From assembly GCA_900073065.1 (NCBI GenBank), contig FJOG01000001.1, forward strand, positions 3,582,827-3,646,826: DNA of 64,000 nucleotides. The letters are read 5' to 3'. A model generated the notes under the pieces. The model saw only the letters and a program-made list of their open reading frames with translations. It searched no databases and was not told where the DNA came from. Position numbers and translations under genes: made by a program. This document shows positions 1 to 12,642 of this stretch, piece by piece; position 1 is the stretch's first letter, and the number at the start of each line of letters is the position of its first letter. This stretch comes from Phialocephala subalpina (taxonomy: Eukaryota > Ascomycota > Leotiomycetes > Helotiales > Mollisiaceae).

Positions 1-399
1 ACAATTAACCCAATAATTAACTAGTCGAGCCAACCGTTACACTTTGAGCACCAACTCTTGTAATATTAGCTAAGTATTCCATTATATTTACCGTTTTAAC
101 GTTATTTAAAAACACTTTAAAGCCCACTTCGCTAAAACTCGCTATAAAAGTCTCGAAGAAAATCAAAAGTCGCGAGCTCGATACTTTCGATAGCACTAAA
201 AATAAACTACGAGTATATTTAATGCAATGCGTACTCTACATTAAATTCAACGAGAATATATTCCGAACGAAAAACGAATAAATTCTTTAGTATACAAAAT
301 ACTTAATTAAAGCGGTATTCGATTAAATCGAAACAAACTAATAAAATTACTTCAATTGCAAAAAACAAACGAAGAAATAAGACCCTTTAACTAAGGAGA

Positions 400-930
400 T
401 CTTTAGTACTTTTAACGGTTTTAAAGAAAAGATTACTAAGGTTTTTAAAAACGTAGATAAAGAGAAGGTCGTAGAACGCAAATTGTCTAATTTGCGCCAA
501 ATCGAAGCGGCATTAGTTTACGCGGCGGAATTTTAGTAGTACATAAATAAAATCACGAGCTGGGGAGAAAACGCTTTTATAGTTTAATTTTACAAAGAAT
601 TAAAAAACGCGGTAAAAAACGAATTAATGCGCCGCGATAAATACGACTCGATACAAACTATAATAAACGACGCTATTTACTTTAACAATAAACTATACGA
701 ACGAGCGCTTAAAAAGAGAAGGTATTATTCTAATAAATTTAAAAGGAGTAATAAAAAAAGCAAAAAGAGTATAAACTCTTATAATTACTACAACTCACCA
801 ATAGAAATCGACGCTATTTTTAAAGAGAAAAAAAACAATTCTCTAAAGACGAAATGAACCGACGACGCGAAAAGAAGCTATACTTCGAGTGTAGCCTTTC
901 GAGTCATATAGTCAACTCACATAGCAAAAG
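400..930 (+). pseudogene. gag remnant of the gypsy element
   Basis: Reads as a Ty3/gypsy gag capsid-like region. The stretch around 490-720 has the pattern of an arginine/leucine-rich helix, a tyrosine-alanine-glutamate-phenylalanine turn, then a FYxELKxxVKxEL-like segment and an NxLYERxLKK segment. Two consecutive TAG codons near 533-538 stand where the family has Gln-Gln, consistent with CAG to TAG. A cysteine/histidine-containing stretch near 877-925 probably derives from the zinc knuckle, with at least one cysteine lost. Confidence 0.75.
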
Positions 931-1899
931 GCAATTATAAAAAGAACGATCGAAAAAATAAATCAACGCAATCGGACGCGGAAATTACAACGAACTTTAC
1001 TAAGTGTATATAATCACGAAAAGAGTATTATACAACGGAGAAAACTTGAACGAGTAATAAAGCAATTCGCAAGCTATTTAGCTAGAATTAGAAGACGACC
1101 TCGGAACGTTTCGATCAATTCCCGAAAAAGACCTTTAGAAGTTCTAAAAGAAACAAGCAAAGAATCTCGCTAAACGAGCGGCCGGAGAAAGACTCCCTAG
1201 GGACAACTAATAGCGGAGGATCGATAGAGTAAACGACGACGTAAACGATTTAATAAAGCAATTCGATAGGATTAAAACCTTGATTAATCGGCATTAATTG
1301 TTCATAGAAAGCTTTAAGTCAAAAGACGAAGAATCGTCGAAGTACGACGACTAGGGACCGCTAAAGTCTCTTATAGCACTAAACTTTTGGCTCGAACACT
1401 ATCCACGAGTTGGACAAAAATGGCACGTCTATCAAAAGGAAAACAACCTCGTAGTCTACACTCGGGAATAGCAAAACTTAGACGGAAGAGCTCGGTACAT
1501 TGAGCCGCAATCGAATACGAGAGGACTAGAATACGGCCAAACGTACGAAGTCGTATATTAAAATCATCGGAAAATTAAATAAAGACAATGCAACGGCATT
1601 AACTGCTATATACAACAACTATTTATACCGGACGGCGCTCTCTTTATACTTAATTACGAACCCGTAATAGGACGGCACTACGAGGTATTCGCGGAAAGCG
1701 CGAGCCGGAGGATGTAATAAGACACGGAAAATGACTCTATATATCACGAGGAAACCTTCGAACGAGCAATACAACCACTACTCGATATAAGGCGTGTATT
1801 TCGACTTATTTACGCTAACGGATTAGGCCGCCGGTAGGAAGATATACTTAGTAGATAATAGTATAGAGAAGTGTATATCATTAGTAGAGGCGCCGAACA

Positions 1900-4800
1900 A
1901 CTATTTTATGTAGTACAAATAAATATACACAAAATTAAAGCAATAATCGATTCGAGAGCAATAAGTAATTATATATCAAAACAATTGGTATTGGACAATG
2001 GGTAGGCCATAATAATCAAGTCGCGCTTATATTCTATTATTACGATCGACGGAAGCCTTTTAAGTTCCGAATAAGTCGACGTGGAAACGGTACTATAGAT
2101 TATAATTATACGACGAGAATACACTAAGAAGATAAGTTTCGATGTAATTAATATCGATTACTTATTTATACTCGAAATGCCGTAGATTAAATAATACAAT
2201 TAAATTATCGATTAAATTAAAAAAATACTTACATTTAATAAATATTAAATTTATAGGATTTCGTTCATCGAAATAAGAACGAATAATCAAAGAGAAGTTT
2301 GCGCTACTTCTTTAAGAGGGCTAAAATACTATACTTAGGATCCACTATTAAAATAAATACCAATAGAATACTACGAATTTTTAAACTTCTTTAAAAACGA
2401 GAAAAAGATCGAGGCATTTTTTAAATATAAATAGTAAAACTACGAAATACTCCTATAAAACGGAAAAGAATTACCGTATTTACCCATTTACTAAATATCG
2501 GTAAACGATTTGAAGACGCTTAAAGAATATATCGACGAGAATTTAGTAAAGGGATTTATACGACTATCGACTTCGTTAGTAAGTAACTCGATACTATTCG
2601 TACCGAAGAAAGATAAATCGAAACGATTATATATCGACTACCGAAAAATTAATGAGATTATTATTAAAGATCGATACTTATTACCGTTAGTCGATAAGTT
2701 ACGCGATAGACTTTAAAGAGTTAAAATCTTTAATAAGTTAGATTTGCGTGGAGCTTATAATTTAATCCGAATAAAAAAAGGAGAAGAATAGAAAATAGCG
2801 TTTAAAATTAGATACGAGTATTACGAATATCTAATTATGCCGTTCGGACTGATTAACGCGCTAATTATATGCATGCGTATAATAAATACGGTTTTACGCC
2901 TATTTTTAGATATTACAATCATTTATTACTTGGACGATATTTTAGTGTACTTTAAGACGCTCGCTAAATATATTAACGATATTAAAGTAGTATTGATTAC
3001 TTTAAGAAATGCGAATTTAGTTTGTAAATCCGAGAAGTACGAATTCTATATAGAAAAAACGGACTTTTTAAATTATATAGTTTTAATCGGAGATTTATCG
3101 ATAAACCCTACGAAAGTATCGATAGTATTTAATTGATAAGTATTTAAAATAATTAAAAACGTATAATCTTTTTTAGGATTTGCGAACTTCTATTATCGTT
3201 TCGTGTAAAAGTACTTTGCGGTAGCGGCCTTTTTAACGGAATTAACGAAGAAAGATTAGATATTTAAATGGACGAATAAAATTTAATGCGCTTTTAATCA
3301 ATTTAAATAACGCTTTACGGAGGTACTATTCCTTTTTACGTTCGATTTAAATAAATATATTATCGTCGAAATAAACGCATCGGATTTTGCAATTAGCGCA
3401 ATACTTAGTTAATCGAGCGAGCAAAACAAATAGTAGCTAATCGTATATTACTCTCGCAAGATATTACTAGTAGAGTTAAACTACGAGATTTACGATAAAG
3501 AATTACTTGCGATTATAGAAGCGTTTCGGATATAAAGAGTCTATTTGGAAAAATCGAAATATTAAATATAAATATATATTGATTATAAGAACTTAATATT
3601 TTTCACTACAACGAAAGAACTTAATAAAAGGCAAATACGTTAAACCGAAACGTTAACTACGTATAACTTCAAAATTTCATATATTAAAAAATCGAAAAAC
3701 GATAAAATAAACGCTTTTAATCGGAAATCGGAATATTAAGACGATATTAAACTACTTTTATACGCGATACTCAAAGAAATTGAAGGCGATTTAGTATTTA
3801 ACGGAGCAATAATTACTATTATCTCGAGACTAATCGACACGATATTTATCGATAGTTTTAAAAGGAATTACAATAAAGATTCTATCGTAAAAATAGCTTT
3901 ACAATAATCGGTAGAGCTATTCACTAATAAGTTTAAAATACTACGGTTTTAAAGGAAACTTTACGTTCTTAAAAACCTCTAATTAAAGTTTATTAGAACA
4001 TAGTACGAATTTTTAGCTTATAGACATTAAGGGGTTACGAAGACCGTAGAGCGGATCTCTAGGGATTTCTATATTTTAAGACTCAAAGGGAAAACTATTG
4101 AAGTTATTAGTAAATGCGATACGTGCATTCGAAATAAAGTCGCGAGGCATACTCTTTACGGTAATATGCGGTCACTAAATACACTTTTAAGCGCTTAGAA
4201 GTCTATTGCTTAGAACTTCGTAGTAAAATTACTACTCTCGAGAGAATTAATATCGGATATCGAATACAATATTATCTTTGTAATTACGAATAAATTAATA
4301 AAATATATATATATAATTTTATACGCGGAAATATATACGGCAAAAAACTTAATCTATACATTTTTGCGAATTATAGTAACTAATTATAAAGTATTAAACG
4401 AAATTATTTTAGATTAAAATAAACTTTTTACTTCGAAATTTTAGACTACTTTAATCGCACTACTAAAGATTAAATAAAAGCTTTTAATAGTTTTCTACTC
4501 TCAAATAAACGGACAAATAAAACGATTAAATCAAATTATAGAAATATACTTCCGTTATTACGTTAACTATTAGTAGAATAATTGGGCGGAATTCTTATTA
4601 TTAGTACAATTCGCGTATAATAACGCAATAATAGAAAGTACAAAAGTCTCGTTTTTTTACACTAATTATAAATATGAATTAAAAGTATATTAAGTATTAC
4701 ACTCGATAAAATCGGAAGCATAGAATACTAAGATTTAAGTCGATAAACTGAAGTTTTTACGCGAAAAACTCGCAGAGGATATATAGTTCGTAGCTACTAA

Positions 4801-5250
4801 ATTAATACTATACTACAATAAATATCGTAGTATAGAATTTACGCTTAAAAAAAGGGATAAAGTTTATTTAATTCGTCGAAATATTAAAACGAAGCGATTA
4901 AGCGATAAATTGGATTACAAGAAAATTAGATTATATAAAATCAAAAAAGTTAAAAGTTTAATCAATTATAAACTCGCTTTATTTAATAATATGAATATAC
5001 ATTCGGTATTTCATATATCTCTCCTCGAATTAATACTATTAAAAGCGCCGTAAGCTTTAAAGATTAAAATCGAATTAATCAATTTAAACGCCGAGTATAA
5101 TATAAAGAATATTTTAGATTACTAATTTATTAGAAACCGGACTAAGTATTTAATCAAATAGCAAAAATACTTACATTCGAAAAACATATAAGAACTTAAA
5201 CGGAATTTCAACTACTATAAGAAGCTTAAAGCGTTCCACCGTCAAAACCC
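1900..5250 (+). pseudogene. pol remnant: protease, RT, RNase H, integrase, chromodomain
   Basis: Protease: near 1950-1965 the active-site motif reads Asp-Ser-Arg-Ala where DSGA is expected, a GGA to AGA change. Reverse transcriptase: 2510-3140 carries LFVPKKD, a xDYRxxN motif, LDLRGAYN near 2740, MPFGL at 2837 and an intact YLDD near 2931-2942. RNase H: an Asn-Ala-Ser-Asp-Phe-Ala-type motif near 3370. Integrase: a CxxC pair near 4115-4130 and a core ending near 4700. Chromodomain: 5090-5240, ending in a Tyr-Leu-Ile-Lys motif followed by a Glu-Leu-x-Arg-Asn-Phe-like segment. Stops throughout make translation impossible. Confidence 0.9.
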
Positions 5251-5725
5251 GAGTCTACTTAAAGAAAGAAGTCGATCATCTCGAGTTCGGAAACGCTTAA
5301 CTCGAAAACCGGCAATTAAAAAATAAAAAAGTCTAATAAAAGATCTAAGGGAGATTTAAAAGCAATCGGGAGAGTTCTTTTAAGTCGAAGACTACAAAAG
5401 AAACGATACACCGACTTACGAACTACTAACTCTAAGTAACTCGTAAAATCGCAAAACCGTTTAGAACGAATATACTCGAAATAGCGCGGTGATTCGGATT
5501 TATTAAGAAAGTATCGACAAGCGTAATTCTTACAATAAGAACACGTAGCGGCCGGGCGCCCTGATTTTTCAATGCGCAAAGCGAACGCTAATCTCTCTTT
5601 TCTTTTCCTATGTGCAATGGGCGATATAACGAGAATAAGAGAGAAAAAAGGAAATTAAGGCCTAAGAATAATGTTTCTTTACTTTGATTTAAACGTCGGG
5701 ACTACGTTAATTAGAAAAGGGATAG

Positions 5726-6073
5726 TATTACGACCCATATGATTTAGTGGACTATAGGCTTAGTAAACGGGCACGCCCACTTATAGGAGACCCTAGGGTC
5801 ATGGGAAGCACGGGACTTAGTAGTCACGTGAAAGAGTCCCAAACGAGGGAGTCTTAGGATAGAAAGGGACTCCACCGTTTTAGACTCCAATAAATAGGAA
5901 AATTCTATATAAGTAAATAAGTTTCCTTAGATAAGAGCTTCGTGCTCAACTCAAATACAGTATTTTAATAATATACTTAGTAACAAGGCTTGAACATTAC
6001 TCTTCATTGGAATTACCTAGTCCTTATCACATACAACCAACCCAACAATTAGTTGGTCGAGCCAACCGTTACA
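5726..6073 (+). repeat. 3' LTR of the gypsy element (348 bp)
   Basis: Begins TATTACGACC, probably TGTTACGACC before a G-to-A change, directly after a purine-rich tract (5712-5722) that would serve as polypurine tract. Ends in CCGTTACA at 6073. It contains a CACGTG palindrome near 5826 and a TATATAAGTAAATAAG stretch near 5908 that could be a TATA box. The final 41 bases repeat at 1-41, which fixes the right boundary. Confidence 0.85.
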
Positions 6074-6817
6074 TTTACCCCTTTACAATATACCTAAAGT
6101 AGTTAATTCCCGTCTCGCTAGGCTTACTCTTAAGCCTCGGCCCCCCTTTAAGCGAGATTTATCACGTGTTACTCTAATTACTCAAGTATACTCAGAGTTT
6201 TTAAAGTAAAGTAGAGTAGAGTTAAAGTAATAAGCATTTGACCTTGAGTAGAATTAGAATAAAAGGTTATACTCTATTCTACTCTACTTATTATTCCTAC
6301 TATTTGAATTTAATTGATTCTAAATTTATGAATCTATTGAAAATTCCTATATTTTTGCGTTAGTCATATTGTATGACTACTCCTAAATAGTCTAAACCCC
6401 GGCTACTCTGAAAATTACGATCGCGTCGTCGCCGTCGCGCCTAATTACGGAGGGCATCAATTTGGAGTAAAATAGGACCCCTCGACCTACACCACCTACA
6501 ACACCACAACAAGCTCTTTGCGCCTTTCAAACTCATAGAACAATTTGATCTGAGTTTCCGAGCCTCGCCACGATGCTGAAAGATCATTGTTAGCCTTGTG
6601 GTGACCAGGGAGTGCTATGTCATATAGAGCCTTAAGAGGTGTTGTTGTGTGTCAATCGAGCAAAAAGTCAATTCACGAAAAAAGTTGTTGGCACTAATGG
6701 CGAAATTTATAGCTATTGAAAACAAAGGAAACCACCGCGAAAATGATACCCCGCACCCCAGGAATGTTCTGATCACGACCATCCAGCACCCTTACAATAT
6801 CTCCGCGGATTGTGTAA
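6074..6817. other. Intergenic, partly AT-rich, with an imperfect inverted repeat
   Basis: No gene is supported. Positions 6190-6300 hold GTAGAGTAGAGT-type repeats and their inverted counterparts (around 6206-6220 and 6272-6290), able to fold into an imperfect hairpin. From about 6410 the base composition returns to normal. The last 120 bases are 3' to the NTF2-like gene on the minus strand. Confidence 0.6.
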
Positions 6818-7675
6818 CTACTTATTAAAGCTTGTCTCCTGGAGACCGCTGATAAGCCATTGTCCTTCTTCCAACCTGAAAGAGCAGACGCTAACTCCCT
6901 GCCCATATTCACGACCGTCAGCTATAAGCATAAACGGTGCCCATACAAAAGCTAGGTCGCTGCACCGCCGCGCCTCGCAGTTGAAGAGTTTCTTCTCAGT
7001 GACGGGGCCGCTCTCAGCTTCGAGCTGCAGCTGCTTTATAAATGCCGGCCACACGAATGTGGCTGGGGCTTGAGAGCCTTGCGATATCGTGGCCCCTCCG
7101 CGAGGTAGCAGCAGTGGTGGAATGGCCTTCCAGTCTCGCGCTTTGATATAAGCGAGCAGGGCTTCGAACGGGGCGATAATCTCCGACACGGGACCGGTCT
7201 CCACCGGCGGTAACGGTATCTCCGGCGACAAATGCATCATATCAACCAGCCCCGAGATACGCCACGGGTTTCCGTTATTAGAGTTTTTGTTCGCTATCCG
7301 GTGTAAGCTGCAGAGGTTGACCGCATGAACGATATCGCGACCATCGACAGAGGCCGACCAGCCTACGAACACAGCGGCAATATTGCCGGACACCCATACC
7401 TCTGCGTTAGGCTCCGCCAACCGATGCGTGAAGCTTTTTACTCCGGAATCGTATTGCCTGAGGAGGAGTTGGCTAACGCGTTCGTACATGTCCGCAAAGG
7501 TCTCAATTGTAAGACCACCTAACGCTGGCGGAAGTGGAACTGTAATTAAAGCGTGCGGTAGGACGTAGCGTGACCCCTTCGTCAAAGGGAGCGGACTGCT
7601 GAAATATTCATGGAAGTCGTTAACGATAGCCTGGGCTAGCGCCTTGTTACCATCTGCCTGTACTGAGTCAGACAT
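6818..7675 (-). CDS. Tandem NTF2-like (SnoaL-type fold) protein, 285 aa
   Basis: A single-exon gene. The protein seems to hold two copies of an NTF2-like fold. Each half runs from an N-terminal helix with a phenylalanine/alanine-rich face to a terminal strand: the first ends in WRISGLVD near residue 147, the second in WLISGLQET near residue 280. The halves share a spacing of aromatic strand, small-residue turn and Cys-Ser strand (VNLCSLHRI and VSVCSFRLE). NTF2-like folds serve as small enzymes or binding modules; the substrate cannot be told. There is no signal peptide. It lies alone between RIP-damaged regions, which suggests an accessory gene. The ATG is the first of the open frame, and the frame lacks RIP damage. 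Duplication is seen; fold and function are inferred. Confidence 0.65.
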   Translation of the reverse strand: MSDSVQADGNKALAQAIVNDFHEYFSSPLPLTKGSRYVLPHALITVPLPPALGGLTIETFADMYERVSQLLLRQYDSGVKSFTHRLAEPNAEVWVSGNIAAVFVGWSASVDGRDIVHAVNLCSLHRIANKNSNNGNPWRISGLVDMMHLSPEIPLPPVETGPVSEIIAPFEALLAYIKARDWKAIPPLLLPRGGATISQGSQAPATFVWPAFIKQLQLEAESGPVTEKKLFNCEARRCSDLAFVWAPFMLIADGREYGQGVSVCSFRLEEGQWLISGLQETSFNK

Positions 7676-9340
7676 CTTCGTTTATCGAGATAATAAACCA
7701 ATAGTTAGATAATAAATAGCTCTTGTTGAATCTTGTTTTAAAAAATGTAAAAGATACTTTATAACGAGCCAGATATTTATATGTGTTCTACGCCGTACGC
7801 TAATTCACGCCATTGGCTAACCACTTAAGTCGTACGGATGTTCATTTCAAAAGTCTGGCACATGTGGCTCAGCTGACCATGTGCAGAATAAATGGCTTCA
7901 CACTGTCCAGTCTGCTTGAACTTGAGGGATCAAGCGCTAATCTTACAGTGCTTTCCAAGCCGAGAGGACCAGTGATCAGCTACTGAAAGCTAAACCCTAG
8001 GCCCTTGAAGGGATAGCGCTTACTGTAACGGCACGTGTTGTTCGTGCCTCCAATGATGCCTGATGTTGGTTCAATGGTGCAGATGTTTGGGTGTAGCAGG
8101 GTTGCTCGTCAAGAACAAGTGTAGTAAGTAAACGGTTGCAGTTGTTACTAAAGTAGATGGTAGGGAATACTTTATTGAGTTAAGCCCGAGGTTTCTAACT
8201 AAGAAGGAAACATAGAACTCATATAGCGCGATAATAATATAAAAGAAATAATTAAAGAAAATAATATATTAATAATAATTCTATAGATTTACCAAGGAAA
8301 AATTTATAATTCTTAAATTATAAATTCGTTTTATAAATAAAATATAGTTTTCGATATAAGAATAAATATTAATAATTAATACTAAAATAAGTATTATTTA
8401 ATTCAATTTAATCGAAAATATAATTTTTTTTATTTGATTGAATATTTATTAAATATAATTTAATAATTATTTAAATAATAATATTAATATAATATTAAAT
8501 TTATATTAAAAATAATTTCTTTATTTTGAGTTTTTATATATAATATAAATACTTTTGAAAAAGTTTCAAAGGGTATTTAATATTTTATTTTAATTTTATA
8601 AAATAAACCAATTAAAATAAAGCAAATAAAATAATTATTTAATTATAACATTTCGAATAAAATAAAAATTTATATATTATAATATATATATTAATTATAT
8701 AATTAATTATTTAATACTATTAAATAATATTTAATTACTTTCTTTAATAGCTTAGTTATAACCTTGTTACTTTTACTCAACTCAATAATACTCAATACTA
8801 CTCAATAACTATTTAAATAGTTGAGTATTTTTTTCCTACACTGGAAATGTGGCTGATGTTGAATCTTCCTGGTACCCTCGGATAACGTCTTCGAGCCATC
8901 AAGAAGACCAACCTATTCTGCAACCCATTCCTCTTTCATCCGATAGCTGGCCGAGCAAGAGGCCAAATGCAGGTCCCATCTCACCCCTGCCCCAACCCCC
9001 AACCCACCCCGAAGTCACACCATTTCCTCAAATCTGCAAAATGATGAATGTTGTATGTTAGATGTTGTGTCTTATTATATGCGTGCCTCCTCTCCTTTCT
9101 GCTCTGAAATAGATATCTACAGGGTATAATGCAATGTGTTCTTCAAACCTCCAACCCAACACCCCATGAAAATGCAACTCAGCAACAAGTATCTGGCCTC
9201 CAAACTGCTCGCCCGTGAAAATGCGAATGCAACCCCGTGTATGCACCTTTCTATAAACGCCTTGAATGCAACGCAACGCATGCTCATCAACCATAAAACA
9301 TCTCTCTCCCCAAATCTGCGTCCCCTCCCTCTTTTGGCGT
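7676..9340. other. Intergenic with AT-rich RIP-like island at about 8220-8830
   Basis: 7676-8200 has normal composition and no convincing coding region; it would hold the promoter of the minus-strand NTF2-like gene. 8220-8830 is extremely AT-rich with no domain readable, most likely a repeat destroyed by RIP. Its right edge (8765-8830) repeats ACTCAATA-type units. 8840-9340 is the 3' flank of the minus-strand wall-protein gene. Confidence 0.6.
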
Positions 9341-11487
9341 CTAACAAGCCTCAAAATAAACAGCCAACACAACACCAAAAACCGACAGCACAACGTGTCG
9401 GCCAGCAACCCGAGCCATGCTCGCAGCACTCTTCTTCGTCGAACTCGGCGCAGTACCCATAACCGTAACCGTACTCACAACCACAATCCCACTACTCCCC
9501 CCTCCACTCGCCAAACTCAACACATCACCTCCCACCGTCACCCTCCCTCCTGCAGTCAACGTCTGTCCTCCAATCAAAACACTCGTAATCGGGCCTTGCT
9601 GTCCTAAGCTTAGGGTACTCGTAACCAACGTATTTCTTCCCGTTGTCGTCCCTGTATTCTTTCCAGTTTGTGTTTGAGTCGGAGTTGAAGAAGCGGAGGG
9701 GAGGGTTATGACTTCTCCGCTTTGAGTTACGGCGCCACCGGGGGTGAGGGTTTGGGAACCGATTACGAAGTCGGAGTTTGAGTTCGCGGTTATGCTTGTG
9801 CCGCCAACGACGATTACTTCCGGCGTTTGAGAGGCGGAAGTGGAAGTGGTTTTAGGTGGAACGGCGTTTATAATGATAGCACCGCCGGTTCCAGCTGAGA
9901 TTACTTCTCCTGAGATGGTTATCGCGGAGCCGGGGGTCAGGGTTTGGGTTCCGATGACGAAGTTTGAGGATGCGTCGCGGGAGATGGTTTGGGAGCCGTA
10001 GAGGATGGGGGCATACGAGGTGGTGGTGGGGGTTGTTGATGCGCCGGAAGAAGAAGCGGAGTTGGTTGGGGAGGACTTTTGGGATGCTGTTCCTACTTGG
10101 GAGATTGATCCGGAAGCTGATGCTGTTCCTGACGCTGAACCCGATACTGGCGATACTGAAGCGGTTCCTGATGGTGGGTTTGATTGCACAACTGTGCCTG
10201 ATGAATGCTGAGATGCTGTTCCTACTTGTGAGATTGATTGAGAGGCCTGAGTCGATCCTGAATTTGAGATTGGTGTCCCAATTGAGCTAGAAGCTGGTAA
10301 TTGAGAGCCCGATGTTTGAGTTGGTGGGAGTGATCCTGTTGACACGACAGTTCCAGTTTGAGATGTTGTGGAATGAGTATCTCCTGAAGATGTTGAGCCA
10401 AGGACAGGCGATATTTGAGTTGTCGACTGGATGTCAGTTCGTGTGGGAGGAGCTTGTCCAGATTCGGATGTCTGTGTTGTGCCAACAATGTTTGATGCAG
10501 AGAACGACTGGGCTGGTGATTGGGAGGAACTCGCAGGTGTTGTCCCAAGTACTTGATTAGGAGTCTGGGTCGTAGTTCCTACCACGACTATGTCTGGTTT
10601 AGAGGTAGATGCTGGTTGAGAAACAGATATTGCAACTGAGCTGGATCCGTCTGAGATCCATACGGGAGGAACACTCGTGGAGATTGAAACTGGTGCAGCG
10701 CTTGTAGTTGGAGGTAGGTTGGGGGAAGTCCCCAAGATCGTGCTCGCTACTCCGGTCTTTTGATCTGGCGTTGAGATCGCGGTCGTAGCAACTTGACTTG
10801 TACTGCTGGTCGATGCCAAGAAATTACCGCCACTTCCACCATTACCCCCATTGCCACCAAGACTGGTAGTTGACTCTGAGCTCGTATGTCCAATAATCTG
10901 AGCTATGCTACTTGTCGAAGATTCTTTTTCCGAATTTGTTTGCACTACTTGTGGGGTGCTTGTGGAGGAGCTCGACGATGCTGGATCTGCGCTGGCACGT
11001 TCCAAGTTCGTACTTGAAGGAATGATTGTCGTGGAAGTGGTATGTTTTGGTGTCGTGGAGACCGAAGCTATAGGAATCAGTCGCTTGGATCTCAGAGGCA
11101 GATCAAAATACGAAATATACGAACTGGTTGGTGTTGCAGAACTCGTCGGTTTCGGCGACGAATCTACTGAAGATGAATGCGTCGACTGCACCCGAGGCGT
11201 TGAATAAATTGTCACTGTCTGACATGATCCTTTGACTCCTACAAAATTCTCCCCAAAAATTGAAGTGACCGTCGTTGTGCATGGCGATACAGAAGAACTA
11301 CTCGCACTCGTCGATGTCGTTGTCCCATTCGATGCCTTTCGAATCAATGCAACTGCTTCACCATCATAAGCATTTTGCCACACATGCAAGTCGGTGGGTT
11401 CTTACCTCGAGCACTATTAGGATTATGCGCAGCAGCTCCATGAATGAGTGTTAAAGCACCCAGACCCAGAGCACATGTGACGTACAT
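9341..11487 (-). CDS. Secreted Ser/Thr-rich, GPI-anchored cell-wall protein, 697 aa
   Basis: Two exons on the minus strand: 11487-11406 and 11352-9341, joined by a 53-nt intron (GTAAGA...CAG, 11405-11353) that keeps the frame. Exon 1 supplies the start Met and a signal peptide (hydrophobic core about residues 4-20, then HNPNSAR). The body is overwhelmingly Ser, Thr, Pro, Gly and Val, expected to be heavily O-mannosylated. The C-terminal third carries three copies of a unit built on GSQTLTPG and SGEVIS-like strands (last copy GGQTLTAGG...GGDVLSLA), a repeat common in fungal surface proteins. The C-terminus is a small-residue segment followed by about 17 hydrophobic residues, a GPI-anchor signal. 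A starting point downstream of the intron would lose the signal peptide, so the spliced model is preferred. Role: wall architecture or adhesion (inferred). Confidence 0.8.
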
Positions 11488-12642
11488 GATGAAAACGAAA
11501 CACACTTCTCAACACATTGGACAAATAAAATACAGAACCATCATGGCATTGAGGAGATGACGAGAAAGAAACCGAACGGAAGATGTACCAGCATATTTGA
11601 AAGGTCTCAGGGTCGGGTCGCATCTAGGGCTGAGCCGCAACGGTGCCTCTTTACGATCCTCGTTCATTTCAAACCTGGTCGTCGATCCACACAATATTGT
11701 GTGTTGGATCAACGGCCCCAGACCAATTTGAGATCAGACCGTTGCAGCAGCACAATCCGGGGGATCTCGGCCGAAGTCTTGAAGTATCACGCCGGCGGGG
11801 CGGTGCTATACCGCATACCTCTTAAGATAGTCGACTCGGAAGCATTGGGCCATGCTCTGAGGGTGCTCCAAAGAGAGAATTGCAGGCCAGAAATAGCAGC
11901 CCACGAAGGATGCACTGCAGCATTGCCCTAAGCCCAGATGCTTGTGTTGTGCTGCGGGTGCGGGGATTTGTGCATGCGGATGCACAGCCAGAAGATGTTG
12001 GCGAATGGATGGTGATGTTTTGGACATAATTTGCACCGGGAGAGGCGCAAGGGAGTAAGCGAGGGTGCCACGGTCAGCAGCTAGGCCATACGTGGCTAGT
12101 CACCCTCTGCTGCGCCTATTTTTACGCACGCTAAGCGGCTGGCCCTGTGAACTTCTTTGGACCTCGCGTCTCTGCTTCCTTTCCTCCTATCAACATCGCC
12201 AAATTCTCGCAAGATTCGGCAACACATCGAGGCCCAACTGCCAGATTATACGAGACCAATGACATTCTTGTTCTCAAGACGAAGCGCTTAGAGTCATTGG
12301 TCAGCCCTACATAAGGCTCTGACACACTTTGCTTTCCTTTGCCGTGCTGCTCACCACATACCCAAATTTACATACGGACATATCTTAGTCGGATTCGACA
12401 GCCAATGCAGTCGCTTTCGTACCTGAGAGCATCGGAGCCTTTGCCCAGCGGCCGGCAGAATATAACGGACTCCAGACCCCATCCGTGGGTTTCTACGAGT
12501 TTGGCTGTTTCAAGTGTTCCCAGATGTTTGTCTTTACTAGTTTAGAAGCGGCTTGATTTACCCGTCTATCATGTCCAAACCTCCTTAGGTACAGCTTCTC
12601 TTTTCTTTTGTTATTTCTTTGGATGCCTTTCTTTGTGTCGAG
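11488..12642. other. Divergent intergenic region (1.15 kb)
   Basis: Lies between two genes transcribed away from each other, the wall protein and the aspartic protease homologue, so both promoters must be here. Short open frames at 11557-11931 and 12065-12262 lack protein-like composition. A pyrimidine-rich tract at 12590-12622 precedes the plus-strand start, as is usual for fungal 5' leaders. No TATA box is obvious. Confidence 0.55.

Larger units (their letters stand above)
1..6073 (+). mobile_element. Ty3/gypsy chromovirus, RIP-degraded, left end cut by window
   Basis: An LTR retrotransposon in the order gag, protease, reverse transcriptase, RNase H, integrase, chromodomain, 3' LTR. Positions 1-41 are the end of the 5' LTR: they match the last 41 bases of the 3' LTR (6033-6073) with six differences, all transitions. 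Every domain can be read, but each is broken by many stops, mostly TAA/TAG where CAA/CAG is expected. CpG is kept while CpA and TpG are scarce, the usual RIP pattern. The domain order with a chromodomain after integrase marks a chromovirus. No part can be active. Identity is secure; the exact family is unknown. Confidence 0.93.

Noticed and set aside
6810..7568. Open frames on the plus strand opposite the NTF2-like gene
   Set aside because: They are antisense shadows of a long minus-strand frame and have no own family features.
9417..11207. Several plus-strand frames opposite the Ser/Thr-rich wall protein
   Set aside because: Their biased composition (Val/Gly/Glu or Leu/Arg rich) is the complement of Ser/Thr repeats.
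11557..11931. 124-codon plus-strand frame in the divergent intergenic region
   Set aside because: No family, no splice partner, composition not protein-like.
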